Source: Nocardia brasiliensis IFM 10847 (GTDB taxonomy: Bacteria; Actinomycetota; Actinomycetes; Mycobacteriales; Mycobacteriaceae). From it: 64,000 nucleotides of DNA. The notes under the pieces were generated by a model. That model saw nothing but the letters and a program-made list of their open reading frames with translations, made no database searches and was not told the DNA's origin. Positions 17,577-26,256 of the stretch are shown piece after piece. The stretch spans positions 62,001 to 126,000 of the forward strand of contig NZ_BAUA01000174.1 in NCBI RefSeq assembly GCF_000710915.1, written 5' to 3'. The position numbers were made by a program, and so were the translations under genes. Positions within the stretch are counted from its first letter, which is position 1. Every line of letters begins with the position of its first letter.

Positions 17577-18021
17577 ACCTCGAGCTTACGGGCGACCCAC
17601 TGGCGGACGGGACGACTCGCAGCTGCGCGACCGGGTGGTGTGCGGTGGTAGCACGAGAAACGGCGGCGGCTGTGCTCGCGTTCTTCGGCGGTGCCGGTAT
17701 CCGAACGGGCGTGCAGCGCAGTGCGCGCGCGCCAGTTTGTAGTTCGTCACCGTGGACGGTTCGGACGTGCGCGATCACCGGTTCCGTCGCTGTCTCGGCG
17801 TCCGCGCGGCGGGGGTGTCCGGTTTGCTCCCGTAGGACGTTTACGGCATCTTTACGGGTGGTGTGCCGGGAAGTCTGGTCGGCAACCCGGCTCGTGACCA
17901 CGGGGCGGGCGGTCCGGCGATGGGGAGTGCGGGGTGTGCGCATCAGGATGTTGCGCGGCGATGTTCGCCACTACCGGCGAATGCGCGGCATATGTGGTCG
18001 TCGGAGTCGTATCGTGCTGGT
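17577..18021. other. Non-coding leader region before the CBS/ArsB-NhaD genes
   Basis: No gene is supported here on either strand; open frames are arginine-rich shadows. The region carries the direct repeat and the 20-nt motif described separately at 17840-17884, then about 137 bases of GC-rich DNA before the GTG at 18022. It is probably the promoter and 5' leader of the CBS/transporter operon. Confidence 0.5.
17840..17884 (+). promoter_or_regulatory. Direct repeat plus 20-nt shared motif (copy A)
   Basis: TTTACGGCATCTTTACGG (17840-17857) is a 7-bp direct repeat with 11-bp periodicity, the form of an OmpR/PhoB-family activator site. Seven bases later comes GCCGGGAAGTCTGGTCGGCA (17865-17884), which recurs before three other transport-related genes in this window. 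I do not recognise it as a known riboswitch. Confidence 0.6.
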
Positions 18022-18474
18022 GTGCAGGCACGTCAGATCGCCGAGGACTACCCGTCGGTGACCAAGGATTCCGATGCGCTGGCCGCGGCGAAGCTGCTGG
18101 CCGAGCATCGGCTGCCCGGAATCGTCGTGACCGATGGCGAGCGGGTGCCGCGTGCGGTGCTGCCGGCGTCGCAGGTGGTGCGATTCCTGGTCCCCGGATA
18201 TGTGCAGGACGATCCGTCGCTCGCCGGGGTGCTCTCGGAATCGGTCGCCGATCAGATCGCGGATGCGTTGCGCGGCAAGACGGTTGGCGAAATGCTGCCC
18301 GAGCTGAAAGCGAAGCCGGTGCTGCCGGTCGTCCGTGCCGACGACACGGTGATCGAGGTCGCGGCGCTGATGGCGCGCTCGCGCTGTCCTTTGGTGGCGG
18401 TGGTCGACGGGAAGCAGATGATCGGAGTAATCACCGCATCGCGGCTGCTTCAGGTGGCGCTGGCCAAGACTTGA
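18022..18474 (+). CDS. CBS-domain protein
   Basis: About 150 residues from a GTG at 18022; an ATG at 17992 in the same frame is an alternative, and neither has a strong ribosome-binding site. Two CBS repeats are visible: IAEDYPSVTKDSDALAAAKLLAEHRLPGIVVTDGE, then TVGEMLPELKAKPVLPVVRADDTVIEVAALMARSRCPLVAVVDGKQMIGVITASRLL. CBS pairs bind adenine nucleotides and gate partner proteins. It is followed after 25 bases by the ArsB/NhaD carrier, so it most likely senses energy state or a nucleotide to control that transporter. Confidence 0.85.
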   Translation: MQARQIAEDYPSVTKDSDALAAAKLLAEHRLPGIVVTDGERVPRAVLPASQVVRFLVPGYVQDDPSLAGVLSESVADQIADALRGKTVGEMLPELKAKPVLPVVRADDTVIEVAALMARSRCPLVAVVDGKQMIGVITASRLLQVALAKT

Positions 18475-18499
18475 CCTGCGCCGTTGTGGCGGTGACGAG

Positions 18500-19789
18500 G
18501 TGACTGCGGTCGCGTTGATCACCTTCGTGGTCGCCTACGCGTTGATCGCCACCGAACGTATCCACAAGACCAAGGCGGCGCTCGGTGGCGCGGCGGTGGT
18601 GCTGGCACTGGGTGTCCTCGATTCCGGTGAAGCGTTCTTCTCTCACGACACCGGTGTCGACTGGGACGTCGTGCTGTTGTTGTTCGGGATGATGATCATC
18701 GTCGGGGTGCTGCGGCAGACGGGGGTCTTCGAGTACGCCGCGATCTGGGCGACCAAGCGCGCCAAGGGATCGCCGGTGCGGGTGATGATCCTGCTGACCT
18801 TGATCACCGCCGTGGCGTCGGCGTTCCTGGACAATGTCACCACCGTGCTGCTGATCGCTCCGGTCACCGTGCTGGTCTGCGATCGTCTCGGTATCCGGGC
18901 CGCACCGTTTCTGATTGCGGAGGTACTGGCGTCGAATATCGGTGGTGCCGCCACGTTGATCGGTGATCCGCCCAACATCATTATCGGCAGCCGAAGTGGG
19001 TTGTCGTTCAACGACTTCCTTGTGCACATGACGCCGATCGTGGTGCTCGAACTGCTCGTGTTCACACTGGTGTTGCCTCGGCTTTTCCGCGGGTCGTTCG
19101 ACGTGCGCCCGGATCGGATCGCGGAGGTAATGGCGTTGGACGAGGGCGAGGCCATCCGCGATCGTCAGTTGCTGATCAAGTGCGGGGCGGTACTGCTGGC
19201 CGTATTCGCCGGTTTCGTGGCACATTCGGCGATCCATGTCGACCCCGCGGTGGTGGCGCTGCTCGGTGCGGGAGTGCTGGTCGTGATCTCGGGGACCGAA
19301 CCCGGCGACTACCTGTCGGGGGTGGAATGGGAGACGCTGCTGTTCTTCGCCGGACTGTTCATCATGGTCGGCGCGCTGGTCAAGACCGGCGTCGTGGCGA
19401 CGATGGCACGCTGGGCGGCCGAGGCGACCGGTGGTCGTGCGCTGGTGGCGGTGCTGCTGATTTTGGTGGTGTCGGCGGTGTTGTCAGGGGTCATCGACAA
19501 CATCCCGTATGTGGCCACGATGAGTCCGCTGGTGGCCGATCTCGCGGGGACGATCGACAACCCGGTGCACGCCGACGCGCTGTGGTGGTCATTGACCCTG
19601 GGATCGGATTTCGGCGGCAACCTGACCGCGGTCGGCGCCAGCGCGAACGTGGTCATGCTCGGTATCGCCGCGCGTGCGGGTGCGCCGATCTCGTTCTGGG
19701 AGTTCACCCGTAAAGGTGCGGCGGTCACCGCGATCACGATCGCTGTCGCAGCACCCTATCTCTGGTTGCGCTACTTCGTCTTCGGATGA
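18500..19789 (+). CDS. ArsB/NhaD-family ion transporter
   Basis: A 429-residue membrane protein of the ion-transporter superfamily, with about eleven segments in two inverted halves. Conserved cores are FLDNVTTVLLIAPVTVL with SNIGGAATLIGDPPNIIIG in the first half, and IDNIPYVATMSPLV with LGSDFGGNLTAVGASANVVMLG in the second, each followed by a helical hairpin. Members move arsenite, Na+/H+ or anions; the exact substrate is not set by the sequence. It starts with GTG and is co-transcribed with the CBS gene upstream, behind the regulatory motif at 17840-17884. Confidence 0.88.
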   Translation: MTAVALITFVVAYALIATERIHKTKAALGGAAVVLALGVLDSGEAFFSHDTGVDWDVVLLLFGMMIIVGVLRQTGVFEYAAIWATKRAKGSPVRVMILLTLITAVASAFLDNVTTVLLIAPVTVLVCDRLGIRAAPFLIAEVLASNIGGAATLIGDPPNIIIGSRSGLSFNDFLVHMTPIVVLELLVFTLVLPRLFRGSFDVRPDRIAEVMALDEGEAIRDRQLLIKCGAVLLAVFAGFVAHSAIHVDPAVVALLGAGVLVVISGTEPGDYLSGVEWETLLFFAGLFIMVGALVKTGVVATMARWAAEATGGRALVAVLLILVVSAVLSGVIDNIPYVATMSPLVADLAGTIDNPVHADALWWSLTLGSDFGGNLTAVGASANVVMLGIAARAGAPISFWEFTRKGAAVTAITIAVAAPYLWLRYFVFG

Positions 19790-20086
19790 GCCCGCTACGA
19801 TCTGAGCGGCGGTGCCCACACCGGGTTGGTGATGGGCAAAGACAGTCGCGCGGCAGATTTCTGGCGCTTCGAGTTGCTGGTTGCCGCGATCCGCGCACAG
19901 CATCCTGTCGAAGCCATCCCTCTTGTGACACCGTTTCTGGTGCGAGGAGCACGCGAGGATCGTTGACCGACTCGGCTTGCTGATTCCGAGATCGCTGTGG
20001 CCGGGCCGCTCGCGCGAGTACTATCGCTGCACTGTCGGCTCGACGAAAGCGTCGAGAATGCTGAGCGCCGTCGAGGAGCATCTGCG

Positions 20087-20254
20087 ATGACCGGAGCTGT
20101 GCAGTTGGCTGCTGTTGCCGTATTCGTCGGCATCGCTGTGTTCTTGCGGTTGTGCAATCGGCGCAGTGCGAGTCCGGACGCGGATTCGATGCACAGTTTC
20201 GGGCGAGAGGGGTCGGCAAATCACCTTGGTAGCGATGAGTCGGCGAAGGGTTGA
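20087..20254 (+). CDS. Possible small single-span membrane protein
   Basis: A 55-residue frame from an ATG at 20087 with a GAGGAG ribosome-binding site 8 bases before. One hydrophobic helix (AVQLAAVAVFVGIAVFLRL) is followed by a polar tail. It is too short for a family call. The surrounding 300 bases upstream (19790-20086) show no other gene. Confidence 0.4.
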   Translation: MTGAVQLAAVAVFVGIAVFLRLCNRRSASPDADSMHSFGREGSANHLGSDESAKG

Positions 20255-20263
20255 TTGCGCGAC

Positions 20264-21055
20264 CTAATCCGTCGCGGCCGCTACGCTGCCGTTCGGTTCC
20301 CGTGGTGGCCACGCCGCTCGGATCACCAGCAATCGATCTGTGGCACGCAGTGGTGCGGTGTCAGGGTCATCGCGCCAGCGCAGACCGCTTCCGTGGATGA
20401 CCGCCAGCACGAGAGATCCACAGCGGGCCGGGTGTCGTCCGACTTCGTTCGCGCGTACCTGTCGCTGTGCCACAACCCATTCCGGGTGTGTCCAGAGCGC
20501 CCGCCGAAACTCCGTGAGCAGTCCGGGACGGCGTGAACTCAGCCCGATCAGCTGCCCGACCAACTTGTCGGTGACGATGACCTGGTCAGCGCCGAGGTGC
20601 TCGGCCACTCCCTTCCAGCCGGCGGCGCGCAACGATGTGCAGATGACGGCGTGGTCGTTGAGCCCACGGACAGCGGAAGTGATGCGCACCGCGTCGCTGT
20701 CTCGGGCGACGGCGATGGATACGGTCTCGGCGCGGCTCACTCCGGCCTGCCGCAGGACCTCGAAGTCCTGGGCGTCACCCAGGATCGAGCGTGCCCCGTC
20801 GCTTCGGGCTACGGCGGCGCGCACTGGATCGATATCGATGATGGTGAGGCCGGATCCGGTTTTGGCGGCGGCGATTACGTGCGCGGCATTGCGGCCGACG
20901 TTTCCATAGCCGATGACGATCGAGTGTGCGGTCAATCCAGGCTCCTGGTCTGTTCGGCAACGTGTCATCAACTCGCCGACCAGGCTTCCCGGCACTCCGG
21001 GCGCATACAGTAGCAGTTCGAACCAGCCTCGAGCGGCTCTCAGCAGGATCGGCAT
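20264..21055 (-). CDS. TrkA-N (RCK) NAD-binding protein
   Basis: A protein of up to 263 residues with a TrkA-N Rossmann domain: HSIVIGYGNVGRNAAHVI, IDIDPVRAAVA, GDAQDFEVLRQAGVSRAETV, then a C-terminal TrkA-C-like region ending RATDRLLVIRAAWPP. No channel pore is present, so it should be a cytosolic regulatory subunit of K+ transport. The ATG at 21055 gives a 30-residue N-terminal stretch that includes APGVPGSLVGEL, encoded by copy C of the 20-nt motif; the true start may instead be the ATG at 20968, six bases after that motif, giving 234 residues. It follows the membrane protein gene at 21058 by two bases. Confidence 0.82.
   Translation of the reverse strand: MPILLRAARGWFELLLYAPGVPGSLVGELMTRCRTDQEPGLTAHSIVIGYGNVGRNAAHVIAAAKTGSGLTIIDIDPVRAAVARSDGARSILGDAQDFEVLRQAGVSRAETVSIAVARDSDAVRITSAVRGLNDHAVICTSLRAAGWKGVAEHLGADQVIVTDKLVGQLIGLSSRRPGLLTEFRRALWTHPEWVVAQRQVRANEVGRHPARCGSLVLAVIHGSGLRWRDDPDTAPLRATDRLLVIRAAWPPREPNGSVAAATD
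20974..20993 (-). promoter_or_regulatory. 20-nt shared motif (copy C)
   Basis: GCCGGGAAGCCTGGTCGGCG on the minus strand, differing from copy A at two positions. It ends six bases before an in-frame ATG (20968) of the TrkA-N gene. No TTTACGG direct repeat precedes this copy. Confidence 0.5.
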
Positions 21056-21057
21056 GT

Positions 21058-21492
21058 TCAGCGGGTGAGCAGCAACCCGATACCGACCAGGAGTAGCGGA
21101 ATCAGGACGGCCGCACCGACTATCGCGAGCACCGCGCCGCGTCCTGGGCGTTGCTGGGGCTCGAACCCGGCTGCACCGGGGGAGTAGATGGTGTAAGGCG
21201 AAGCGTAGTAGAACGTGATCGGCCCATGGCCGGCGTCGATATCGATCCAGGCCTGGCCGACCCGTTGCCACGCGTACTGCGAAAACAGCGCTACGCGGTA
21301 CTGTCCCTTCGGCACCATCAAGTGGTTACGTCCTTGCATCAACGAATAACGCAACCCGTAGCCGAAGTCGGCCACCGTGGTGAGGCGTCGTGTGCCGGTC
21401 GTGACCGGCGCGCTCGTCTCGATGACGACGGCGACCGCGGGTACTGGCGCGGGTCGCTCGGATAGCGGTCCGATCCCGGGGGTGAATATCAT
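21058..21492 (-). CDS. Membrane protein of unknown function, C-terminal anchor
   Basis: A 144-residue protein from the ATG at 21492. A beta-rich soluble part (GLRYSLMQGRNHLMVPKGQYRVALFSQYAWQRVGQAWIDID) is followed by a Pro/Gly linker and one C-terminal helix (AVLAIVGAAVLIPLLLVGIGLLL). The stop lies two bases from the start of the TrkA-N gene, so the two form an operon, and a role at the membrane in K+ uptake or its regulation can be guessed. I do not recognise the family. Confidence 0.65.
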   Translation of the reverse strand: MIFTPGIGPLSERPAPVPAVAVVIETSAPVTTGTRRLTTVADFGYGLRYSLMQGRNHLMVPKGQYRVALFSQYAWQRVGQAWIDIDAGHGPITFYYASPYTIYSPGAAGFEPQQRPGRGAVLAIVGAAVLIPLLLVGIGLLLTR

Positions 21493-21568
21493 TGCAGCCC
21501 TTCGACTGTCGGTGCGAGTGGTGCGCGGTCGACGCCCGCCGGCCGTGCGCAGGACCGGCGCGCACAAT

Positions 21569-22075
21569 TCATGCCGGCGGACCGCGTCGGCCGTCGGCTA
21601 TCCGAACCAAGCCCCACGCGCCGATGCCTACCGCGACCACAATCGCGGTTGCGATGCCGATGCCGGTCATCACCGCTTGCGTGCCGGTCAACGGGGCGGT
21701 GGTCGGTGTGTCGTCGCTGTCGAGCCATAGGGTGAGACGCTCACCTCTGGATGCCGTACGCGGCACCTCGACCGTCGCGGTCCCGATACGACCGTCGCTG
21801 CTCCACTGGGTACGCGCACGATAGCGATATGAGCCGGTCCGCTGCGGATCCTCGAGGAGCGTGGCCTCCGCGGACCGTTTGGTTGTGTCGGAACGGGTTT
21901 CGGCGATGATCGCCGAGCACGACGACGCTCCGGTCATCGCGGCGATCGGAATGCAGGCCAAGACGAAGGTCAACGCGGCGACCTGTCCCGGCGAGCGGCG
22001 CCGAATCGGCAAAAGCCGCCATCGATCTCGACAGCGCGCCAGTATCCGGCGCATCCGGGGACCGTGGAGACCCAT
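21569..22075 (-). CDS. Rv1733c-like two-span membrane protein
   Basis: About 168 residues from the ATG at 22075 (an ATG at 22054 gives 161). It has an N-terminal helix (VAALTFVLACIPIAAMTGA), an extracytoplasmic middle containing RTQWSSDGRIGTATVEVP and GERLTLWLDSDD, and a C-terminal helix (MTGIGIATAIVVAVGIGAWGLV). This order matches the Rv1733c family, small membrane proteins of mycobacteria and relatives linked in M. tuberculosis to the dormancy regulon. Function unknown. A decayed TTTACGG-type repeat lies about 60 bases upstream. Confidence 0.75.
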   Translation of the reverse strand: MGLHGPRMRRILARCRDRWRLLPIRRRSPGQVAALTFVLACIPIAAMTGASSCSAIIAETRSDTTKRSAEATLLEDPQRTGSYRYRARTQWSSDGRIGTATVEVPRTASRGERLTLWLDSDDTPTTAPLTGTQAVMTGIGIATAIVVAVGIGAWGLVRIADGRRGPPA

Positions 22076-22133
22076 CAGCGCCGCCGTCTCGGCCCGGCAG
22101 CGGGGGGCATGATCCCGCCGTTCCCGCACATAC

Positions 22134-22151
22134 CTGTAAAGATGCCGTATA
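22134..22151 (-). promoter_or_regulatory. Decayed TTTACGG-type direct repeat
   Basis: On the minus strand the bases read TATACGGCATCTTTACAG: the same 7-4-7 layout and the same CATC spacer as the perfect copies at 17840 and 25570, with two mismatches. It precedes the Rv1733c-like gene by about 59 bases. Downstream, GTGCGGGAA vaguely recalls the 20-nt motif. Confidence 0.4.
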
Positions 22152-22353
22152 GATCGTTGCAGAAGCAAGCTGCGATAGAACTGGCCTCGGTATCTCGCCA
22201 CTGTCGCACAGACTATTCGCGTGCGGCGTCGTAGGTGCGCGACAGCAATGCTTGCACCCCTGTTACACGGTGGTAATCGGCGGTAACCGTGTTGTCGCGC
22301 GGCATATGCGAGTATCCTGCGTCGACGTCGTTACCCCGATGGGAGCAAGTGTC

Positions 22354-23895
22354 TTGAGTGAATTCCTAGCTACCATAAGTGGCTATATATGGAGCAACGC
22401 GCTGATCTACCTGTGTTTGGCAGCCGGAGTGTATTTCTCGGTTCGATCCAGATTTGTTCAGGTGCGCCAAGTCCCGGAGATGATCCGGTTGATGATGAAG
22501 GGGGAGAAGTCACCCTCGGGCGTCTCGTCTTTCCAAGCGTTGACCATGTCGTTGTCCGGGCGGGTCGGCACCGGCAACATCGCGGGTGTGGCCACCGCGA
22601 TCGCTTTCGGCGGTCCGGGCGCGTTGTTCTGGATGTGGGCGGTGGCCTTCCTCGGGGCGTCGACGTCGTTCGTCGAGTGCACCCTGGGGCAGATCTACAA
22701 GACGCGTGATCGCCTCACCGGCGAGTATCGTGGCGGACCTGCCTACTACCTGAGCAGGGCGATGGCGCACACCCGCGCGGCGTCGCTGTTCAAGGTGTAC
22801 GGGATCGTATTCGCGGCGGTGACGGTGCTGGCCTGTGGCCTGTTGCTACCCAGTGTGCAGTCCAACTCGATGGCCTCGGCGATGCACCAGGCGTGGGGCG
22901 TGCAGCAATGGGTGGTCGCCGTGGGCACGGTCATCGTGCTGGCGTTCGTCATCATCGGCGGAGTCAAGCGCATCGCGGCGTTCGCGTCGGTGGTGGTGCC
23001 GTTCATGGCGGTCGTGTACATCGCTTTGGCGCTGATCATCGTGCTGGTCAACGCCACCGAGATACCCGAAATCCTGCGGATGATCTTCGCGAGCGCTTTC
23101 GGCGTCGACTCGGCTTTCGGCGCGATCATCGGCACGGCGATCATGTGGGGCGTCAAGCGCGGGGTCTATTCCAACGAGGCGGGTCAGGGGACCGGTCCGC
23201 ACGCGGCGGCCGCCGCGGAAGTGTCGCATCCGGCCAAACAGGGACTGGTGCAGGCGTTCGCGGTCTATGTCGACACCTTGTTCATCTGCACCGCCACCGG
23301 TTTCCTCATCCTGTCCACCGGCGCCTACCGGGTATTCGAGAACGAGAGTGCGACGGGACCAGTGTTGGCCGAGGGTGGGGCACTGCCGTCGGACGCGGCG
23401 GTGGGGCCGGCATTCGCCCAGGTGGGCTTCGATACCTTGTGGAGCGGTGCCGGAGCGACCTTCGTCGCGGTCTCCCTGGCGTTCTTCTGCCTGACCACGA
23501 TCATCGCCTACTACTACATGGCCGAGACGAACCTGCGTTTCCTGCTCGGCAAGTCCTCGACGATCCCGGTTCCGCTGATCCGCGGCACACTCGGGTCGAA
23601 CTCCACGCTGCTGTTGCAGGCCTTGATCCTGGTCTCGGTGGTGATCGGCGCGGTATCGACAGCGACGGACGCTTGGACTCTCGGCGATATCGGCGTGGGG
23701 TTGATGGCCTGGCTCAACATCATCGGCATCCTCATCTTGCAGCAGCCTGCCTACAAGGCGCTGCGCGATTACGAGCGCCAGCAGCGAGCGGGAAAGGACC
23801 CGGTCTTCGACCCGCGGGCGTTGGAAATTACCGGCGCGACATTCTGGGAAAGCTATAAACCGGCCAGCGAAACGAAGGCCGATTCCCGAGTCTGA
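22354..23895 (+). CDS. Alanine/glycine:cation symporter (AGCS family)
   Basis: A 513-residue transporter from a TTG at 22354, chosen because GGGAG lies 8 bases before; an ATG at 22339 in frame is possible but lacks a ribosome-binding site. It has about eleven membrane segments and family motifs ALTMSLSGRVGTGNIAGVATAIAFGGPGALFWMW and KRGVYSNEAGQGTGPHAAAAAEV, which are characteristic of AGCS carriers that take up alanine or glycine with Na+ (or H+). In most members the first motif has SGRVG as here. It stands alone and ends at a strong hairpin at 23905. Confidence 0.92.
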   Translation: MSEFLATISGYIWSNALIYLCLAAGVYFSVRSRFVQVRQVPEMIRLMMKGEKSPSGVSSFQALTMSLSGRVGTGNIAGVATAIAFGGPGALFWMWAVAFLGASTSFVECTLGQIYKTRDRLTGEYRGGPAYYLSRAMAHTRAASLFKVYGIVFAAVTVLACGLLLPSVQSNSMASAMHQAWGVQQWVVAVGTVIVLAFVIIGGVKRIAAFASVVVPFMAVVYIALALIIVLVNATEIPEILRMIFASAFGVDSAFGAIIGTAIMWGVKRGVYSNEAGQGTGPHAAAAAEVSHPAKQGLVQAFAVYVDTLFICTATGFLILSTGAYRVFENESATGPVLAEGGALPSDAAVGPAFAQVGFDTLWSGAGATFVAVSLAFFCLTTIIAYYYMAETNLRFLLGKSSTIPVPLIRGTLGSNSTLLLQALILVSVVIGAVSTATDAWTLGDIGVGLMAWLNIIGILILQQPAYKALRDYERQQRAGKDPVFDPRALEITGATFWESYKPASETKADSRV

Positions 23896-23904
23896 TCCCA
23901 CGCC

Positions 23905-23939
23905 GAAATGCGGGTGTGCGTGCCGCGCACCCGCATTTC
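23905..23939 (+). terminator. Hairpin terminator of the AGCS gene
   Basis: GAAATGCGGGTG and CACCCGCATTTC form a perfect 12-bp stem extended by four further pairs (one G-T), nine bases after the symporter stop. There is no long T run, as is usual in high-GC actinobacteria. Confidence 0.75.
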
Positions 23940-24025
23940 TATGTCCACATCATGGATTGTGGCAACTCTTCGGCAAAATTAGGATATCTGCAGGAAAGAT
24001 CCCTTTCTGGTATCTGTCAGCCGGG

Positions 24026-25483
24026 CTAGGCCGGATTGCCTACAGCCGTCCACCGGTGGCGCTGTTCCTCGGTGGCCAAAGCGGTGATCTTGGTCTCGAT
24101 ATGTGGCGGCACATCGGTGATGTCGAGGCGGACACCATCTTTGTCGGAATGGTCGATAAAGGTGAGCAGCGCTTTGGCGCCGGACATGTCCATGTAGCCG
24201 ACATCCGCCAGCGACAGCGACACTTCGGGCTTGTCGGTGCGCAGCGTCGTGAACACGTGGTCGGCGGACAGGAACGACAGCGGCCCGTGGATGCGATAGC
24301 TGGTGCCGTCCTGGATGAGCGCGGCTTTGCGTTGCCGCGCCTGCACCGCGTGGACGAGCAGTGAGAGCAGCACGCCGACCGCCACCGCCGCGGTCAGATC
24401 GACCACGACGGTGATGATCATCGTGGTGAACAGCACCACGACATCACCTTTCGGCGAGACATGAGCTTTGCGCATGGTCGCCCAATCGAACATGCCGAAG
24501 GCGGTCATGATCAGGATGCCCGACAGCACGGCCAGCGGGATGTACTGCACAACGACGCCGAGCCCGGCGACGAAGATGAGCAGGATGACGCTGTGGGTCG
24601 CGGCCGAAATCGCTGTGCGGCCACCGCTTCTGATGTTGACCACCGACCGCACCGTCGCGCCGGCGCTGGCCAGACCACCGAACAGGCCGCTGGCGATATT
24701 GCCCAAGCCCTGTCCGATGAGTTCTTTGTTGCTGCGATGGCGAGTGCCGGTGATGTTGTCCATCACCACCGAGGTCAGCAGCGAATCGATCGATCCGAGC
24801 AAGGCGATGCTCAACGCCGGCAGCAGCAGTGTCAGCAGTAGCGAACCACTCAGGTCGGGGGTGTTGAGGGTGGGGATGGCCTCAGGGATCTTGCCGATGT
24901 AGTCGACCGCGGTGTTCAGCGGAATCGGGCCGAGGCGGACGTTGTCCAACGCGCTCGCGGTCAACGGCAGAACCGCGGTGATCGTCGCCAGCACGATCAA
25001 GCTCGCCGGGATCGACTTGATCAACCGCGCCGAGATCAGCATCAGCACGATGGTGAGCGCAACCAACAGGAAACTCTTCTGCGCCTGGTCCAGCTCACCG
25101 AGGATGATGATCAACGCGATGCCGCCCATGAAGCCCGAGACCACCGGATGGGGGATGAACCGGATGAACGAACCGAGCTTGCACAGTCCGAACAGGATCT
25201 GGAACCCGCCCGCCATCACGAACGCGATAAACGCGGCCTCGAGCCCGTGCGCCGCGATGACGCCGGTCGCGACCACGGTGATCGGCCCGGTCGGTCCGGT
25301 CACCTGCCCAGGGGTGCCGCCGAAGACCGCGGCGAAGAAACCTGCGAAGATCGCCCCATAGAGGCCTACCAGGGCGCCTTCGGGCGTTCCTGTCGCGGTG
25401 ATCCCGAACGCGATGGCCAGCGGCAATGCCACGATCGCCACCGTCAATCCGGATAACGCCTCCGTGGCGATACGTTGCAACAC
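24026..25483 (-). CDS. SulP-family anion transporter with STAS domain
   Basis: A 485-residue protein from a GTG at 25483 with GAGGTG at the right distance; a longer frame to 25540 lacks this. The membrane part carries SulP hallmarks: ALSGLTVAIVALPLAIAFGI, GTPGQVTGPTGPITVV, RFIPHPVVSGFMGGIALIIIL, and SNKELIGQGLGNIASGLFGG. A C-terminal STAS domain follows (VSLSLADVGYMDMSGAKALLTF). Members import sulfate, bicarbonate or other anions. In M. tuberculosis a SulP gene (Rv1739c) lies near Rv1733c, and here too the two are within 4 kb. It is preceded by copy B of the shared motif and the perfect direct repeat. Confidence 0.92.
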   Translation of the reverse strand: MLQRIATEALSGLTVAIVALPLAIAFGITATGTPEGALVGLYGAIFAGFFAAVFGGTPGQVTGPTGPITVVATGVIAAHGLEAAFIAFVMAGGFQILFGLCKLGSFIRFIPHPVVSGFMGGIALIIILGELDQAQKSFLLVALTIVLMLISARLIKSIPASLIVLATITAVLPLTASALDNVRLGPIPLNTAVDYIGKIPEAIPTLNTPDLSGSLLLTLLLPALSIALLGSIDSLLTSVVMDNITGTRHRSNKELIGQGLGNIASGLFGGLASAGATVRSVVNIRSGGRTAISAATHSVILLIFVAGLGVVVQYIPLAVLSGILIMTAFGMFDWATMRKAHVSPKGDVVVLFTTMIITVVVDLTAAVAVGVLLSLLVHAVQARQRKAALIQDGTSYRIHGPLSFLSADHVFTTLRTDKPEVSLSLADVGYMDMSGAKALLTFIDHSDKDGVRLDITDVPPHIETKITALATEEQRHRWTAVGNPA

Positions 25484-25541
25484 GAGTCGAGCACCTCGAA
25501 TCCAGCAGTCCAACCAAAGTTCGGCTCGCAACGAACCCAAC

Positions 25542-25587
25542 TGCCGACCAGACTTCCCGGCGCTCCTAACCGTAAAGATGCCGTAAA
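25542..25587 (-). promoter_or_regulatory. Direct repeat plus 20-nt shared motif (copy B)
   Basis: On the minus strand TTTACGGCATCTTTACGG (25570-25587) is followed after 8 bases by GCCGGGAAGTCTGGTCGGCA (25542-25561), then 58 bases to the SulP start. Both parts are identical to copy A before the CBS gene, on the opposite strand 7.7 kb away. Confidence 0.65.
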
Positions 25588-25654
25588 GACCCCCTAAAGA
25601 GCAAGCCCGACCGGTCGGTTATGTGTAACTGGGGACCGCGTGCGGCGGTCACCG

Positions 25655-26256
25655 TCAGAGCAATCCGACGGTGAACCCCTCGTCGGACACGCCCCGATAG
25701 CGCGGGCCGGCGAACTCCCGCAGGGCTTCGTCGAGCCGCGGGCCAGGCCACGCGAGTCAGGGATGTCGCCGAATGGCACCCGGTATCCATTTCGAACCCG
25801 CTGCAACTCCCACAGTCGCTCCATCTCGGGATGGCGCTGCCGGAACCCGGGGTCGGTGGGAAACAAATCGAGCCGCACCATCGCCGAGGAAACGAGCTTC
25901 CTCGGATTGCGATTGACCGTGCGCGACACCGAGATCGCCGCCAACTCGGCCCAGGCGATCGACCACGAGCTCCCGCGGGGATCGATCCATCGGACACCAG
26001 CCTGCTCGATCACCAGCGAGCGAGGTCGAGTGAGCACCTGCCACAACAACACTGCGATCACCGCGATCAGCAACAGCAGCCCGCCGACGACTCCGGAGGC
26101 CACCGCCACCCCGGCCCCTCCGGATACCCGCCCTGTCAGCCCGGCTGAGATACCGAGCACACCCAGTCCGCCACAGACCGTTATCGCGGCCGCGGACTTC
26201 GCCTTGACGCCGTGTGCCAAGTCGATCACTACCGGCGGTGGTTGCTCGCAGTACAT
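25655..26256 (-). pseudogene. Membrane protein with PH-like domain, C-terminal frameshift
   Basis: From the ATG at 26256 (MYCEQPPPVVIDLAHG) there are two hydrophobic stretches (AITVCGGLGVLGISAGLTG and GVVGGLLLLIAVIAVLLW) and a PH-like segment (SLVIEQAGVRWIDPRG, IAWAELAAISVSR). The frame goes out near 25740, after VPFGDIPDSRGLAR. Shifting by one base there restores LDEALREFAGPRYRGVSDEG with a stop at 25655, an ending typical of such actinobacterial proteins. As written, the frame runs on to 25594 with a nonsense tail. Either a genuine frameshift or a sequencing error. Confidence 0.6.

Noticed and set aside
17840..17960. Known riboswitch (ydaO, cobalamin or SAM-IV)
   Set aside because: Short strings such as GGGAAG and CGGCAACCC recall them, but the remaining conserved parts are missing and the four copies share only the 20-nt core.
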